This document shows positions 55,483 to 62,917 of a DNA stretch of 64,000 bases, piece by piece; position 1 is the stretch's first letter, and each line of letters begins with the position of its first letter. Origin of the DNA: Alphaproteobacteria bacterium (lineage in GTDB: Bacteria; Pseudomonadota; Alphaproteobacteria; Sphingomonadales; Sphingomonadaceae); contig JAHJHL010000033.1 of assembly GCA_018823905.1 (NCBI GenBank), forward strand, positions 1 to 64,000. The letters are read 5' to 3'. A program made the translations under genes and the position numbers. The notes under the pieces are model-generated. The model was not told where the DNA came from, made no database searches, and saw nothing but the letters and a program-made list of their open reading frames with translations.

Positions 55483-56682
55483 ATGAGAAGTAGGCCGATA
55501 ACCTCTGACGCTCCGTTTTCGCTAGCGCGCTCGCTGGATGGGAGCAACGACTTTACCCGTGAGACAGCACTGTCAGTCGGACAGGCCAACACCGATAGCG
55601 CGATCATTCACGGAGAGAACCTCGCTGTCCTCGACTCGCTTGGCGATGCCATTAAGGGACGGGTAAAATGTGTCTACATAGATCCGCCTTATAATAATGC
55701 TGAGGTCTACCGGCATTATGACGACCGGCTGGGCCGACGCGTGTGGCTGGACCGCATGACGCATCGCATGCGAGCGTTAAGAGAAACCTTGTCATCTGAC
55801 GGATCGCTTTGGGTCTCAATCGACGACAGTGAGTTGCATAACCTGAGACAAATTGGCGACGACGTGTTCCAGCCGGAAAACTTCATCGCCACCGTCGTCT
55901 GGAATCACCGTAAAACGAGGGAAAACCGCCGGCCGTTTTCTACTAACCACGAGTACATCCTATGTTTTGCAAAGAATGCCGAGGCGTTCAAGCGCTCGCG
56001 AAACCTTCTAGCTGCAACCCCGGAGATACTCAGTCGCTATAAAAACCCCGATAAAGATCCGAGAGGCGCATGGCAGTCGATAACTGCCAATGTGCAAGAC
56101 GGCCACGCCACGAAGTCCCAGTTTTATACCCTCGTCTCGCCTAGCGGTCGACGACACGAACCGCCGAAGGGTCGCTGCTGGGTATACAGCCAAGCCAAGA
56201 TGGAATCCGAAATACGGGCAGGACGCGTTTACTTTGGACGTGACGGCAATGCCGTGCCGCGCCTGAAGAAATATCTGAGTGAGGCAAAAATAGGAATAGC
56301 CCCGTCTACATTGTGGATGGCCGACGAGGTCGGCACCACCGACTCTGCGAAAAAGCACTTATTGTCAGTTTTGACAAAGGAGGACGTTTTTGACACGCCC
56401 AAGCCGGAGGAGCTTATCCAGCGCATTTTGCACGTTGCGAGCAATCCGGGCGATTTGATCTTGGATGCATATTTGGGGTCTGGCACGACTGCGTCAGTCG
56501 CAATGAAGATGGGTCGTAACTTCCTTGGGATCGAGCAGGGGCCACACATCGCCACCCACTGCGTGAAAAGGCTGCGCGCCGTTCATGACGGCGAGGGAGG
56601 GGGCATAAGTCCGTTAGTTGGATGGGAAGGTGGGAGCGGCTGCGCCTTCTATTCTCACCGGTCAAAGCTCACGCGGGTTTGA
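55483..56682 (+). CDS. Beta-class adenine-specific DNA methyltransferase
   Basis: A 399-residue site-specific DNA methyltransferase. Motif IV DPPYN lies at 67-71 and motif I (LDAYLGSGTTASVAMKMGRNFLGIE) near the C terminus, the IV-before-I order of beta-class N6-adenine enzymes (type III Mod-like or type II). The central ~180 residues would hold target recognition. ATG 55483 follows ggtggag; an upstream in-frame extension is antisense to the D12 gene. With the neighbouring methyltransferase it could protect the two strands of an asymmetric site. Confidence 0.9.
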   Translation: MRSRPITSDAPFSLARSLDGSNDFTRETALSVGQANTDSAIIHGENLAVLDSLGDAIKGRVKCVYIDPPYNNAEVYRHYDDRLGRRVWLDRMTHRMRALRETLSSDGSLWVSIDDSELHNLRQIGDDVFQPENFIATVVWNHRKTRENRRPFSTNHEYILCFAKNAEAFKRSRNLLAATPEILSRYKNPDKDPRGAWQSITANVQDGHATKSQFYTLVSPSGRRHEPPKGRCWVYSQAKMESEIRAGRVYFGRDGNAVPRLKKYLSEAKIGIAPSTLWMADEVGTTDSAKKHLLSVLTKEDVFDTPKPEELIQRILHVASNPGDLILDAYLGSGTTASVAMKMGRNFLGIEQGPHIATHCVKRLRAVHDGEGGGISPLVGWEGGSGCAFYSHRSKLTRV

Positions 56683-57107
56683 GACGGGGATTCGCTCATC
56701 CAACTGCCTCGGCGCCTTGGCGGGGTGGCCCGTCTGCAAATTTTCGGGCGATGAGGCGAGGGGCTCGAACAGGGTGCTTGTGACGATCCATATCATTATC
56801 GCCTCTTTGAAAAATCCTTAAACTGGTGTAAGGCATAATCACCGCGACGCAGTGATGCGGGCACTTCACCTCATTTCCGTAAGGATTCGAGGGCGGCAAC
56901 GCGAGGTTTTCCGGGCAACCGGCACCCCGTACGTCTTGGAATCGCTCGAAGAGCTGTCGCCGCCTTCGGTGACGTCGGATTTTTTCCGGCAAGCGGAAGG
57001 AGGATGCGCAAGGAGCACTCCATTCTCCCTGGCACCTCGGATCGTCAACCATGTGTTGCGGTCGGGAAAGCTGCGTGCTGTCGGCCGCCTGCCAGAAGGT
57101 ACTGAAT
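56683..57107. other. Stretch without a confident gene
   Basis: About 425 bases between the second methyltransferase and the HicA-like gene. One open frame (56852-57151, 99 codons, plus strand) has a moderately protein-like sequence (VLESLEELSPPSVTSDFFRQ) but no good ribosome site, and it overlaps the HicA-like start by 44 bases. I would not call it a gene on this evidence. The promoter of the HicA-like unit should lie here. Confidence 0.35.
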
Positions 57108-57317
57108 ATGAGTGCAAGTTCCCAAATGAAGGAAGTCCGCCGCGACCTTGAACGTCGCGGCTTTAACATCAGCAAGACTCGTGGTGGCCATTGGCGCTTC
57201 GATCATCCGAACATGGACGGGCCGGTTTTCGGACCTGACACGCCTTCGGACCGTCGCGGCATCAAGAATCTGCTCGCGCAGATTCGCCGCAAGCTGCGCG
57301 TGGCAAACGACGTCTGA
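57108..57317 (+). CDS. HicA-like small dsRBD-fold protein
   Basis: A 69-residue protein. MKEVRRDLERRGFNISKTRGGHWRF has the alpha-beta layout and the conserved catalytic-type His (His28 in GGH, 26-28) of HicA mRNA interferases. PDTPSDRRGIKNLLAQIRRKL matches the C-terminal part. No HicB antitoxin is adjacent. The next gene, 75 bases downstream, is a 672-residue protein on the same strand. ATG 57108 follows agaagg. It may be a toxin, or an RNA-binding partner of the downstream protein; toxin activity is not shown by the sequence. Confidence 0.72.
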   Translation: MSASSQMKEVRRDLERRGFNISKTRGGHWRFDHPNMDGPVFGPDTPSDRRGIKNLLAQIRRKLRVANDV

Positions 57318-57325
57318 TGCTTCCC

Positions 57326-57351
57326 GCCGGCGGACGTGATCGTCCGCCGGC
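57326..57351 (+). promoter_or_regulatory. Strong intergenic RNA hairpin
   Basis: A perfect 11-bp stem, GCCGGCGGACG/CGTCCGCCGGC, with tetraloop TGAT. It lies 8 bases after the HicA-like stop and 41 bases before the start of the 672-residue gene. There is no T tract, so it is more likely an mRNA-processing, attenuation or protein-binding element than a simple terminator. Confidence 0.6.
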
Positions 57352-57392
57352 ACACTCAACACTTGCCATCAAGATGGCCTGGAGAACCCAAT

Positions 57393-59411
57393 ATGATCAA
57401 GCTTACTTCGGACGATAGTGTCCTTCCGCGTCCCGTCGACGTGCTTCCCGAACTTGCGAATGCAAAATCACGTCAGACATTGGCGCAAAAGCTCTCGGAT
57501 GCGTTCGAACTCTCGGACGCCTCAGCAATGGCGATCGCGAACGCGGTCGTAGATCCTAGCGCGGTCCGCAAATCGATCGGTGAACCGAGCGATCCGGAGG
57601 TCGAACGAATTCCGGTGCCGGGCGGCACGTTGCTCGGCATCCGGACGACGGTATGGACGCGCCGCACAATGCCCGACCCCCGGAACCCCCGCACGCTTCC
57701 GTCCCGCCGCCATCCGTTCGCTATCGAGCCGGGCACTGGCGCGGAGGATTCCCGGTTCCGTCCGGTTCCCGAGCCCCAGCCGCTCGATCCCGAATATCCC
57801 CAGCTTGCAGAACTGGCTGTCGACATCGAAAATCGCGAGCATCTTACTTGGGCGTCGCAACAGGCCAAGGCATACGTTTTGGCAGAGAACGATTGGCGCG
57901 TTTCCATCGCCTCACAGGGCGTAATGGAAGCGGTGTGGCTGGTTGCGACGACCTATCGGCACAAGGACGGAACCGAACCGGCGACGACTTTGACCACTGC
58001 CGAAGGGTCATCGCGAGATACCGCTGCCCACTCGATTTTGGGCGTTCAGTCGGCGGATGTTCCCTATGATGAGGCAGACGCGCGCATGCGGTCGCACATC
58101 CGCAAGCTTAATGAAGCCTTCATCGCTGGCGAACGGGACCCGGAATTGCTGGCGACGCTGCGCTGCGAGCGCATTCCTGCGTTGATCCTTGTCGGCTTTG
58201 AACCGCATGATGGAGCGACGACGGGCTTTCCGACCGCCGTGAAGTCTCTCGTCGCGCTCCGTCACGTCGATCCGCCGAAACCTTGGGGCGAAGGTCCTGA
58301 AAATGAATCCTTGGCTGACGAGGTTCTTGACGAGCTTTACCGCCGTTCCTTGATTTCGGCGACGCAGCGCGATTATTATGCTGGCTCATGCACTCGGGCC
58401 GAGGCACTCACGGCGCATCTGTCCGATGACCCCGTGATCCGTGCCGCCGAAATCATCCGGCTGTTCACCAGTGATGATGGTGAGGTTCACGACGCAATCC
58501 GGATTGCGGTAACGAGCCAGTCGACACGAAAGCGTATGACACCCAAGTTGATGAATGAACTCTCGACGGCACTGATTTTGCGCGCAGTATCTGATGATCG
58601 CGACCGCGTTGACCAAGTGCGACGTTATCTTCGGTACGCATTTAGCAAGGCGGTGCATCGCGAAACTTGGACCGCGACGCGCCGCCCCATCGAGACGCTC
58701 AAGTCTCTTGCACTTGAAGAGGTGCGCGAGGCAATTGGATCGGGAAATGACGAACCGGGTTCCGCTTCGCTGGAATTGGCGGTGCGAGCGGCCTTTCCCC
58801 TCGTAGTCTCTGGCAGGCTCAACGCTGACCGTGGCACGTCCGGGAACCAGCAGCCTGACCGTCGAACACCTGGCGAAGTACTCGATGCAATGCGCCGCAC
58901 GCCGCAGGGCGTGCGGCAGCTCGCTCAGGCACTTGATGACTTCGGAGCCGGTATCAACGCAATTCGTGCCGTTGACGACGATGGAAACATCCGCGCTCGG
59001 CCCAACGGTTCCGAACTCACCATTAGCGATGTGTTCTTGCGTGGCGAGTTTCCGGCCCCTGGAAAGGCCAAGGCTGCAAAGCCGGGCGACACCCCGACTG
59101 ACTACTACGAAGCAGCGGTCGAGCGTCTCGCCATCGCCTTTCAGAACGTCGAAACGGCCTTCGAAGAACTCGCAGCGGTTAGCGGCGATGACGGCCAGCC
59201 GCTCGTCGAAACCCGTGGCGTCGATGTTCGGCTTACCGACGTTTGGCGCACCTTGCTTCGCCGTATGGCAGACGACATGGTAGTGTGGTCGGCCACCTAT
59301 CGGCGCGCATACGGCAAGCCGCAGACTCCGTCTTTTGCGGCCGTGGACGACGAGAACGAAGTCGATGACCCATACGCCGATGCGGCCGATCTCGACGACT
59401 CGCAGGACTAG
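57393..59411 (+). CDS. Large protein of unknown function with ParB-like motifs
   Basis: 672 residues; I do not recognise a named family. Two stretches resemble ParB/Srx-fold boxes: DPRNPR at 95-100 (compare NPxQPR) and AEGSSRDTAAH at 203-213 (compare GERRxxAA), the latter preceded by TYRHKDG. Residues about 250-300 (CERIPALILVGFEP, SLVALRHVDPPKPWGEG) continue in a way that fits this fold. The C-terminal third is helical, and the tail is strongly acidic (DDENEVDDPYADAADLDD). There is no signal peptide or membrane helix. ATG 57393 follows ggag. It is probably co-expressed with the HicA-like gene. An NTP-dependent DNA/RNA function is only inference. Confidence 0.8.
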   Translation: MIKLTSDDSVLPRPVDVLPELANAKSRQTLAQKLSDAFELSDASAMAIANAVVDPSAVRKSIGEPSDPEVERIPVPGGTLLGIRTTVWTRRTMPDPRNPRTLPSRRHPFAIEPGTGAEDSRFRPVPEPQPLDPEYPQLAELAVDIENREHLTWASQQAKAYVLAENDWRVSIASQGVMEAVWLVATTYRHKDGTEPATTLTTAEGSSRDTAAHSILGVQSADVPYDEADARMRSHIRKLNEAFIAGERDPELLATLRCERIPALILVGFEPHDGATTGFPTAVKSLVALRHVDPPKPWGEGPENESLADEVLDELYRRSLISATQRDYYAGSCTRAEALTAHLSDDPVIRAAEIIRLFTSDDGEVHDAIRIAVTSQSTRKRMTPKLMNELSTALILRAVSDDRDRVDQVRRYLRYAFSKAVHRETWTATRRPIETLKSLALEEVREAIGSGNDEPGSASLELAVRAAFPLVVSGRLNADRGTSGNQQPDRRTPGEVLDAMRRTPQGVRQLAQALDDFGAGINAIRAVDDDGNIRARPNGSELTISDVFLRGEFPAPGKAKAAKPGDTPTDYYEAAVERLAIAFQNVETAFEELAAVSGDDGQPLVETRGVDVRLTDVWRTLLRRMADDMVVWSATYRRAYGKPQTPSFAAVDDENEVDDPYADAADLDDSQD

Positions 59412-59419
59412 GTAAGTTG

Positions 59420-59455
59420 CCCCGGCCAGCGATCCACTGGCCGGGGTTTCTGTGA
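59420..59455 (+). terminator. Rho-independent terminator after ParB-like gene
   Basis: CCCCGGCCAG (59420-59429) and CTGGCCGGGG (59437-59446) form a perfect 10-bp GC stem with a 7-base loop, followed by TTTCTGTG. It lies 8 bases after the stop and cleanly ends the HicA-like/ParB-like unit. Confidence 0.88.
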
Positions 59456-59670
59456 TGTTTTAAAACTATCTGACTTCGGTGGCACATCTATTGCGACTGC
59501 GCTCTATTCCGCGTCGATTCACTGAGCCGCCGCTTACTGGCCGTCCCATTTGCTGATCGACTGACCCGCCAGGTCGGAGCCTGATTCCGACGTGGCCGCA
59601 AACGGTAGTTTTGCCGAAAATCCGCCGTTGAGGGTTCTACAAGAAGGGTGTTTCGATCAGAAAAGGCGAC

Positions 59671-60024
59671 TTAATCTTCCTCGAATAATGGCATCGAACC
59701 GCGCGGCACTGTTGTGGGAGGTTGGTCGGACGTTCGCGATTGATCATAGGTGTTGGCCATCTGCCCGGTCGGTGAGCGCCGGATTGGGATCGCGGTTCGG
59801 CTCAGCCGACTACCACGTTGCCGCTCGATCAAATTGCGCAGACTTTCGGTGAGGACGAGCGTGGCGGCCCCCATCTTGACGATCTCGACCTCTCCCCTGG
59901 CGATAAGCAGGTAGAGTGAGCTGCGACTGATCCCGGTGAACCGGCAAGCATCGTGAATGCGCATGCTGATTGGCTCGATCGCTAGGGGCGACGAAGGCGG
60001 CGGGGAAGAGGGCAGGGCGGGCAT
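59671..60024 (-). CDS. AlpA/excisionase-like helix-turn-helix protein
   Basis: About 117 residues. After a proline/serine-rich start, residues 21-70 form a MerR/HTH_17-type motif (MRIHDACRFTGISRSSLYLLIARGEVEIVKMGAATLVLTESLRNLIERQRG), as in excisionases and AlpA regulators of integrated elements. The C-terminal ~45 residues are polar and probably disordered. Starts at 60024 and 60036 are possible; neither has a strong ribosome site. It suggests a mobile-element origin for the island, although no integrase is seen nearby. Confidence 0.75.
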   Translation of the reverse strand: MPALPSSPPPSSPLAIEPISMRIHDACRFTGISRSSLYLLIARGEVEIVKMGAATLVLTESLRNLIERQRGSRLSRTAIPIRRSPTGQMANTYDQSRTSDQPPTTVPRGSMPLFEED

Positions 60025-60764
60025 AAACACCAACATTCGTTGAGAGTGGTGACAGGATGGCCGGGAAGAGAGGGCGGCCACCCGGTCGCATCCGATTATC
60101 TGAAATTGCGTCGCGACTTGCCACCCGACGTTTCTTACCCAACGTGGCCGTTTCTACGCCTGTAGCCGGTTTTCCGTTCGGCCGGACGTCGCCAGACAGT
60201 AAGGGATGCATTAGAATGTTTCGAGTCGCGAGGCGGTCCGATCCTTACTGCACAGCTTGAAGCCTCGACCATAGGCGACTGATTGTCCATCCACCGGGCC
60301 CTCATTACGCTGTCCGGGAGACCGATGTTTGCAAGCGGCCGATCTACGGCTCGCGACAAATTCCGTCCGCCATATTCGCGTCCGACAAGAGTACGATTCG
60401 CAGCCTCGAAACGTCCCAGAAAACCGTCATTTTGCCCCCGACGAGGCAGCGCGCGCTGCCTCAGCGCAGCCTCGAAAAGTGGCAGAAAAGCGTGATGAAC
60501 CCGTGCGTAAGGTGTGTGATTATAATATGTGGGTCCGGTGCGAAGCATCGCGGCCCGGAAAACGCGGACGGGTCGGCTGAGACAGCCCAGGGGCGTTTGA
60601 CCGTTTTATTGGTCAGGTTGCAGGCTGCCCGCTTTCTCAAATTTGGAACGGATGGGTTCATGTTCCAGACAAACACGTTGGCGGATCGCTGCGAATAGAA
60701 GCATCTCGAGCGGCAGAGAGTAACTTGGTTAGGCGGAGCAAGCTTCGCTTGGCGCTTCCAGCTG
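60025..60764. other. Gene-poor 740-base stretch
   Basis: No confident gene. A 67-codon frame at 60057-60260 begins with an AT-hook-like KRGRPPGR but has no supporting homology I can name. The stretch holds a perfect 20-bp palindrome at 60443-60462 flanked by two imperfect direct repeats. It lies between the HTH gene and the 3' end of the SEC-C gene and may be remnant mobile-element DNA. Confidence 0.45.
60399..60490. repeat. Direct repeats flanking a perfect palindrome
   Basis: Imperfect 26-base direct repeats (CGCAGCCTCGAAA..., 60399-60424 and 60465-60490; three mismatches in the first 24 bases) are offset by 66 bases. Between them is GAGGCAGCGC-GCGCTGCCTC, a perfect 20-bp palindrome (60443-60462). 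The arrangement could be a recombinase, replication-protein or regulator site, or an eroded element end. Confidence 0.55.
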
Positions 60765-62513
60765 CTAGGGCCTCAGCCGCCGCGCTGCGGGCCTGAAGAT
60801 TTCGGTCGGGACCGCGGACTGGGCCGGTCTGTTCACCGACCCTTTCGGAACCAGCACGCCGCCTTGGCTTTCGAACGCGCCGCTGCCGGCCACGAGGCGT
60901 TCGCAATATAGAGCGCGAACCTCCTCGTCGCTCAGGTTGGCGGCCTGCGCTTCCGGCAACTTCAGCCGCTCGAGGAGGTTGTCGCGTGGCCAATCCGAAT
61001 GAATGCGCATGAGCGCGCAGAAGAACTCATACGGTGTTTTCGATACGTTAGGGACAGGGCGCACCTGTCCGAAATAGGCGTCCGGATGATTGCGATAATC
61101 GGCGAACTGTGCGTCGCTCATATTTTCCTTGAGGAGGTAGGCCTTTTTGTTCGCCTCGTCGTGGACGGCTATCGTCACCGTCTGGTTTGCTTCCATGACG
61201 ATGGCGTCAGTAACGGTCGCAATCATGTCACCGCCGTCTTCGCCAGCACCCTCGAAACTATAAGTTTGCCCAATCATCACTGGCGGCCTCTCGCCATGCA
61301 GCGTTACTCCCGGCAGCGAGCCGTCAAAAGTAGAAGGAATCGAAAGCAAGGAGGACAGGCCCTCGGCGACAAGGTTCGCATCCGCGTGCTTCTGCTCTCG
61401 CTTATAGGCCTCGTAGAGCGTCATATGGCCCGACCGGTTGAAGTCCGGGATACCGACACCGATGGGCAGGGCGACCATTTGAGCTGGCCCTTCAAGCTCC
61501 CGATGGAAGGTCATGTTCGTGATGAACAAATAAGCGGACTGGCCGTCGGCCAGCTCTTCGCGCTCGTAGCGGTGAACCCGATCTGTCGCTTTCGCGAGAA
61601 ATGGCGGACGATCATCCTCCGTGACGTCGCTGCGCATTTCGCAATTAAGATCGATGAAGATCATGCGTCGATCTGCCGCAGGTTTCTTGAAGGCACCGTT
61701 AAGCTGCGGAATCAGGCTGGAGATCGCGCTGGGGTTCCTGGTGCCATCCGCATCGGTTCGACCGAGCAGCCCGGCCACGCCGCGCATCTTCGCCTCGATC
61801 CAGAACTTCTCGCCCGTGGCCTTAGACACGGCCGCGAATTCGCAATGCTTCTCACGCTTGTCTGTCTCGTCCTCAAGTGTCAGCTCGAATCCTGCGGAGA
61901 TGAGTGCGCGAGCGACGAGAATTTCATAATAGGCGCCCTGAAAGTTGCCGGGATCCTTCAGGCGGGCGAGCAATCGTTTCTGCAGTTCAACATTGTGGTC
62001 GAGCAGATAGAGACCATAGGCGAGCCCGAAATAGCAGCCCAGGACGCCTACGACGTCGGTGCTCGTTGGCACGCCCGCCTTCTTCACCCATTTACGTTGA
62101 AAGTGGCAAAGCGCCTCATACCATTGCATGATCGTGTGCCGCTGTTCGAGCGGTTTGGCGATTTCTGCATTGCCCCAAGCAGGATCGAGTTTCGTTTTGA
62201 GATAGTCCTGCAGGAAATCGGGAAACGTCTTCCAGTTCCGGGAAGAAACCAGCTTGTTGCCGATCGCGACGACCTGTTCGTCTCCGACTTTAGCGGCAAT
62301 TATCGGGCGTCCGAGGCCCTGCTGCTTCTCGCGAACCCTCTCGCGCGCTTGCCACTGGGTCCGTGCTTGCTCGATGTCCTTGGGAAAAAGTCGAGGTGCT
62401 CGCCCATTCGAAGCGACAGTGCCGTGGCAATGCTTGAATTTGCGCCCGCTGCCGCATGGGCAACGTTCGTTGCGTCCGATCTTTCGCTTCCTTCTTGACG
62501 GGCTACTGGTCAT
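60765..62513 (-). CDS. SEC-C zinc motif fused to restriction-endonuclease-like protein
   Basis: A 582-residue cytoplasmic protein. The N-terminal SEC-C zinc motif is Cys18-x-Cys20, x8, Cys29-His30 (NERCPCGSGRKFKHCHG). Residues about 190-245 have a PD-(D/E)XK-like pattern: Glu197 (GAYYEILVARALISAGFEL), the strand HCEFAAVS (Glu225) and WIEAK with Glu240-x-Lys242. The remaining ~340 residues show no domain I recognise. SEC-C tails occur on diverse proteins, including nucleases in defence contexts. ATG 62513. It is alone on this strand between a repeat-bearing stretch and an IS110 element. Confidence 0.78.
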   Translation of the reverse strand: MTSSPSRRKRKIGRNERCPCGSGRKFKHCHGTVASNGRAPRLFPKDIEQARTQWQARERVREKQQGLGRPIIAAKVGDEQVVAIGNKLVSSRNWKTFPDFLQDYLKTKLDPAWGNAEIAKPLEQRHTIMQWYEALCHFQRKWVKKAGVPTSTDVVGVLGCYFGLAYGLYLLDHNVELQKRLLARLKDPGNFQGAYYEILVARALISAGFELTLEDETDKREKHCEFAAVSKATGEKFWIEAKMRGVAGLLGRTDADGTRNPSAISSLIPQLNGAFKKPAADRRMIFIDLNCEMRSDVTEDDRPPFLAKATDRVHRYEREELADGQSAYLFITNMTFHRELEGPAQMVALPIGVGIPDFNRSGHMTLYEAYKREQKHADANLVAEGLSSLLSIPSTFDGSLPGVTLHGERPPVMIGQTYSFEGAGEDGGDMIATVTDAIVMEANQTVTIAVHDEANKKAYLLKENMSDAQFADYRNHPDAYFGQVRPVPNVSKTPYEFFCALMRIHSDWPRDNLLERLKLPEAQAANLSDEEVRALYCERLVAGSGAFESQGGVLVPKGSVNRPAQSAVPTEIFRPAARRLRP

Positions 62514-62917
62514 ATGTTCCCTTTTTGTCCGAAACTTCTACATCGGTCAAATTGAGCGCGGCATTTTTCGGGCGCACTCTGGTCTCACGGGCTAGGTCAG
62601 GGGTCGCGCCGATGCTCGGCCTCGCGCGCATGCGCGGCTTTGCTCCTTGGCGGGGGGAGACCTGCCGTCCCTTCCGCACGCCGCCCCAGATGCTCGGTGG
62701 TTGCGCTCGAATATGGACCATTACTTCGCATGAAGGAGCGATGGAGATGGCAGGAACTTCAAAAATCAGGGAGCCAATTAGGAATGCCGCCGTATTTGGC
62801 GAGGACTTGGCGTTGCTTCCGACCAGCACGGCCGCTGCGCCCAATGAGAAACCTTGCGCTGCGGACGCCAGCGGCGCGACCCTCGCTCCGGTCAAACGGA
62901 AGCGAAGGAGTCGTGTG
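62514..62917. other. Non-coding region upstream of IS110 transposase
   Basis: About 400 bases without a credible gene. The right half probably belongs to the left end of the IS110 element. IS110 elements lack terminal inverted repeats; many encode a structured bridge RNA in the non-coding end next to the transposase. A GCGCTG...CAGCGGCGC pairing near 62852-62877 is the only structure I can see by eye. The exact element boundary is not determinable here. Confidence 0.4.

Noticed and set aside
56696..57175. A 159-codon minus-strand ORF
   Set aside because: Arg/Pro-rich, no ribosome site, and overlaps the start of the HicA-like gene on the other strand.
60057..60260. Small ORF with AT-hook-like KRGRPPGR start
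   Set aside because: Only the first ten residues look protein-like; the rest has no character and no ribosome site.
60999..62498. A 499-codon plus-strand frame opposite the SEC-C gene
   Set aside because: The minus-strand reading has a clear SEC-C zinc motif and ExK pattern; the plus-strand one has none.
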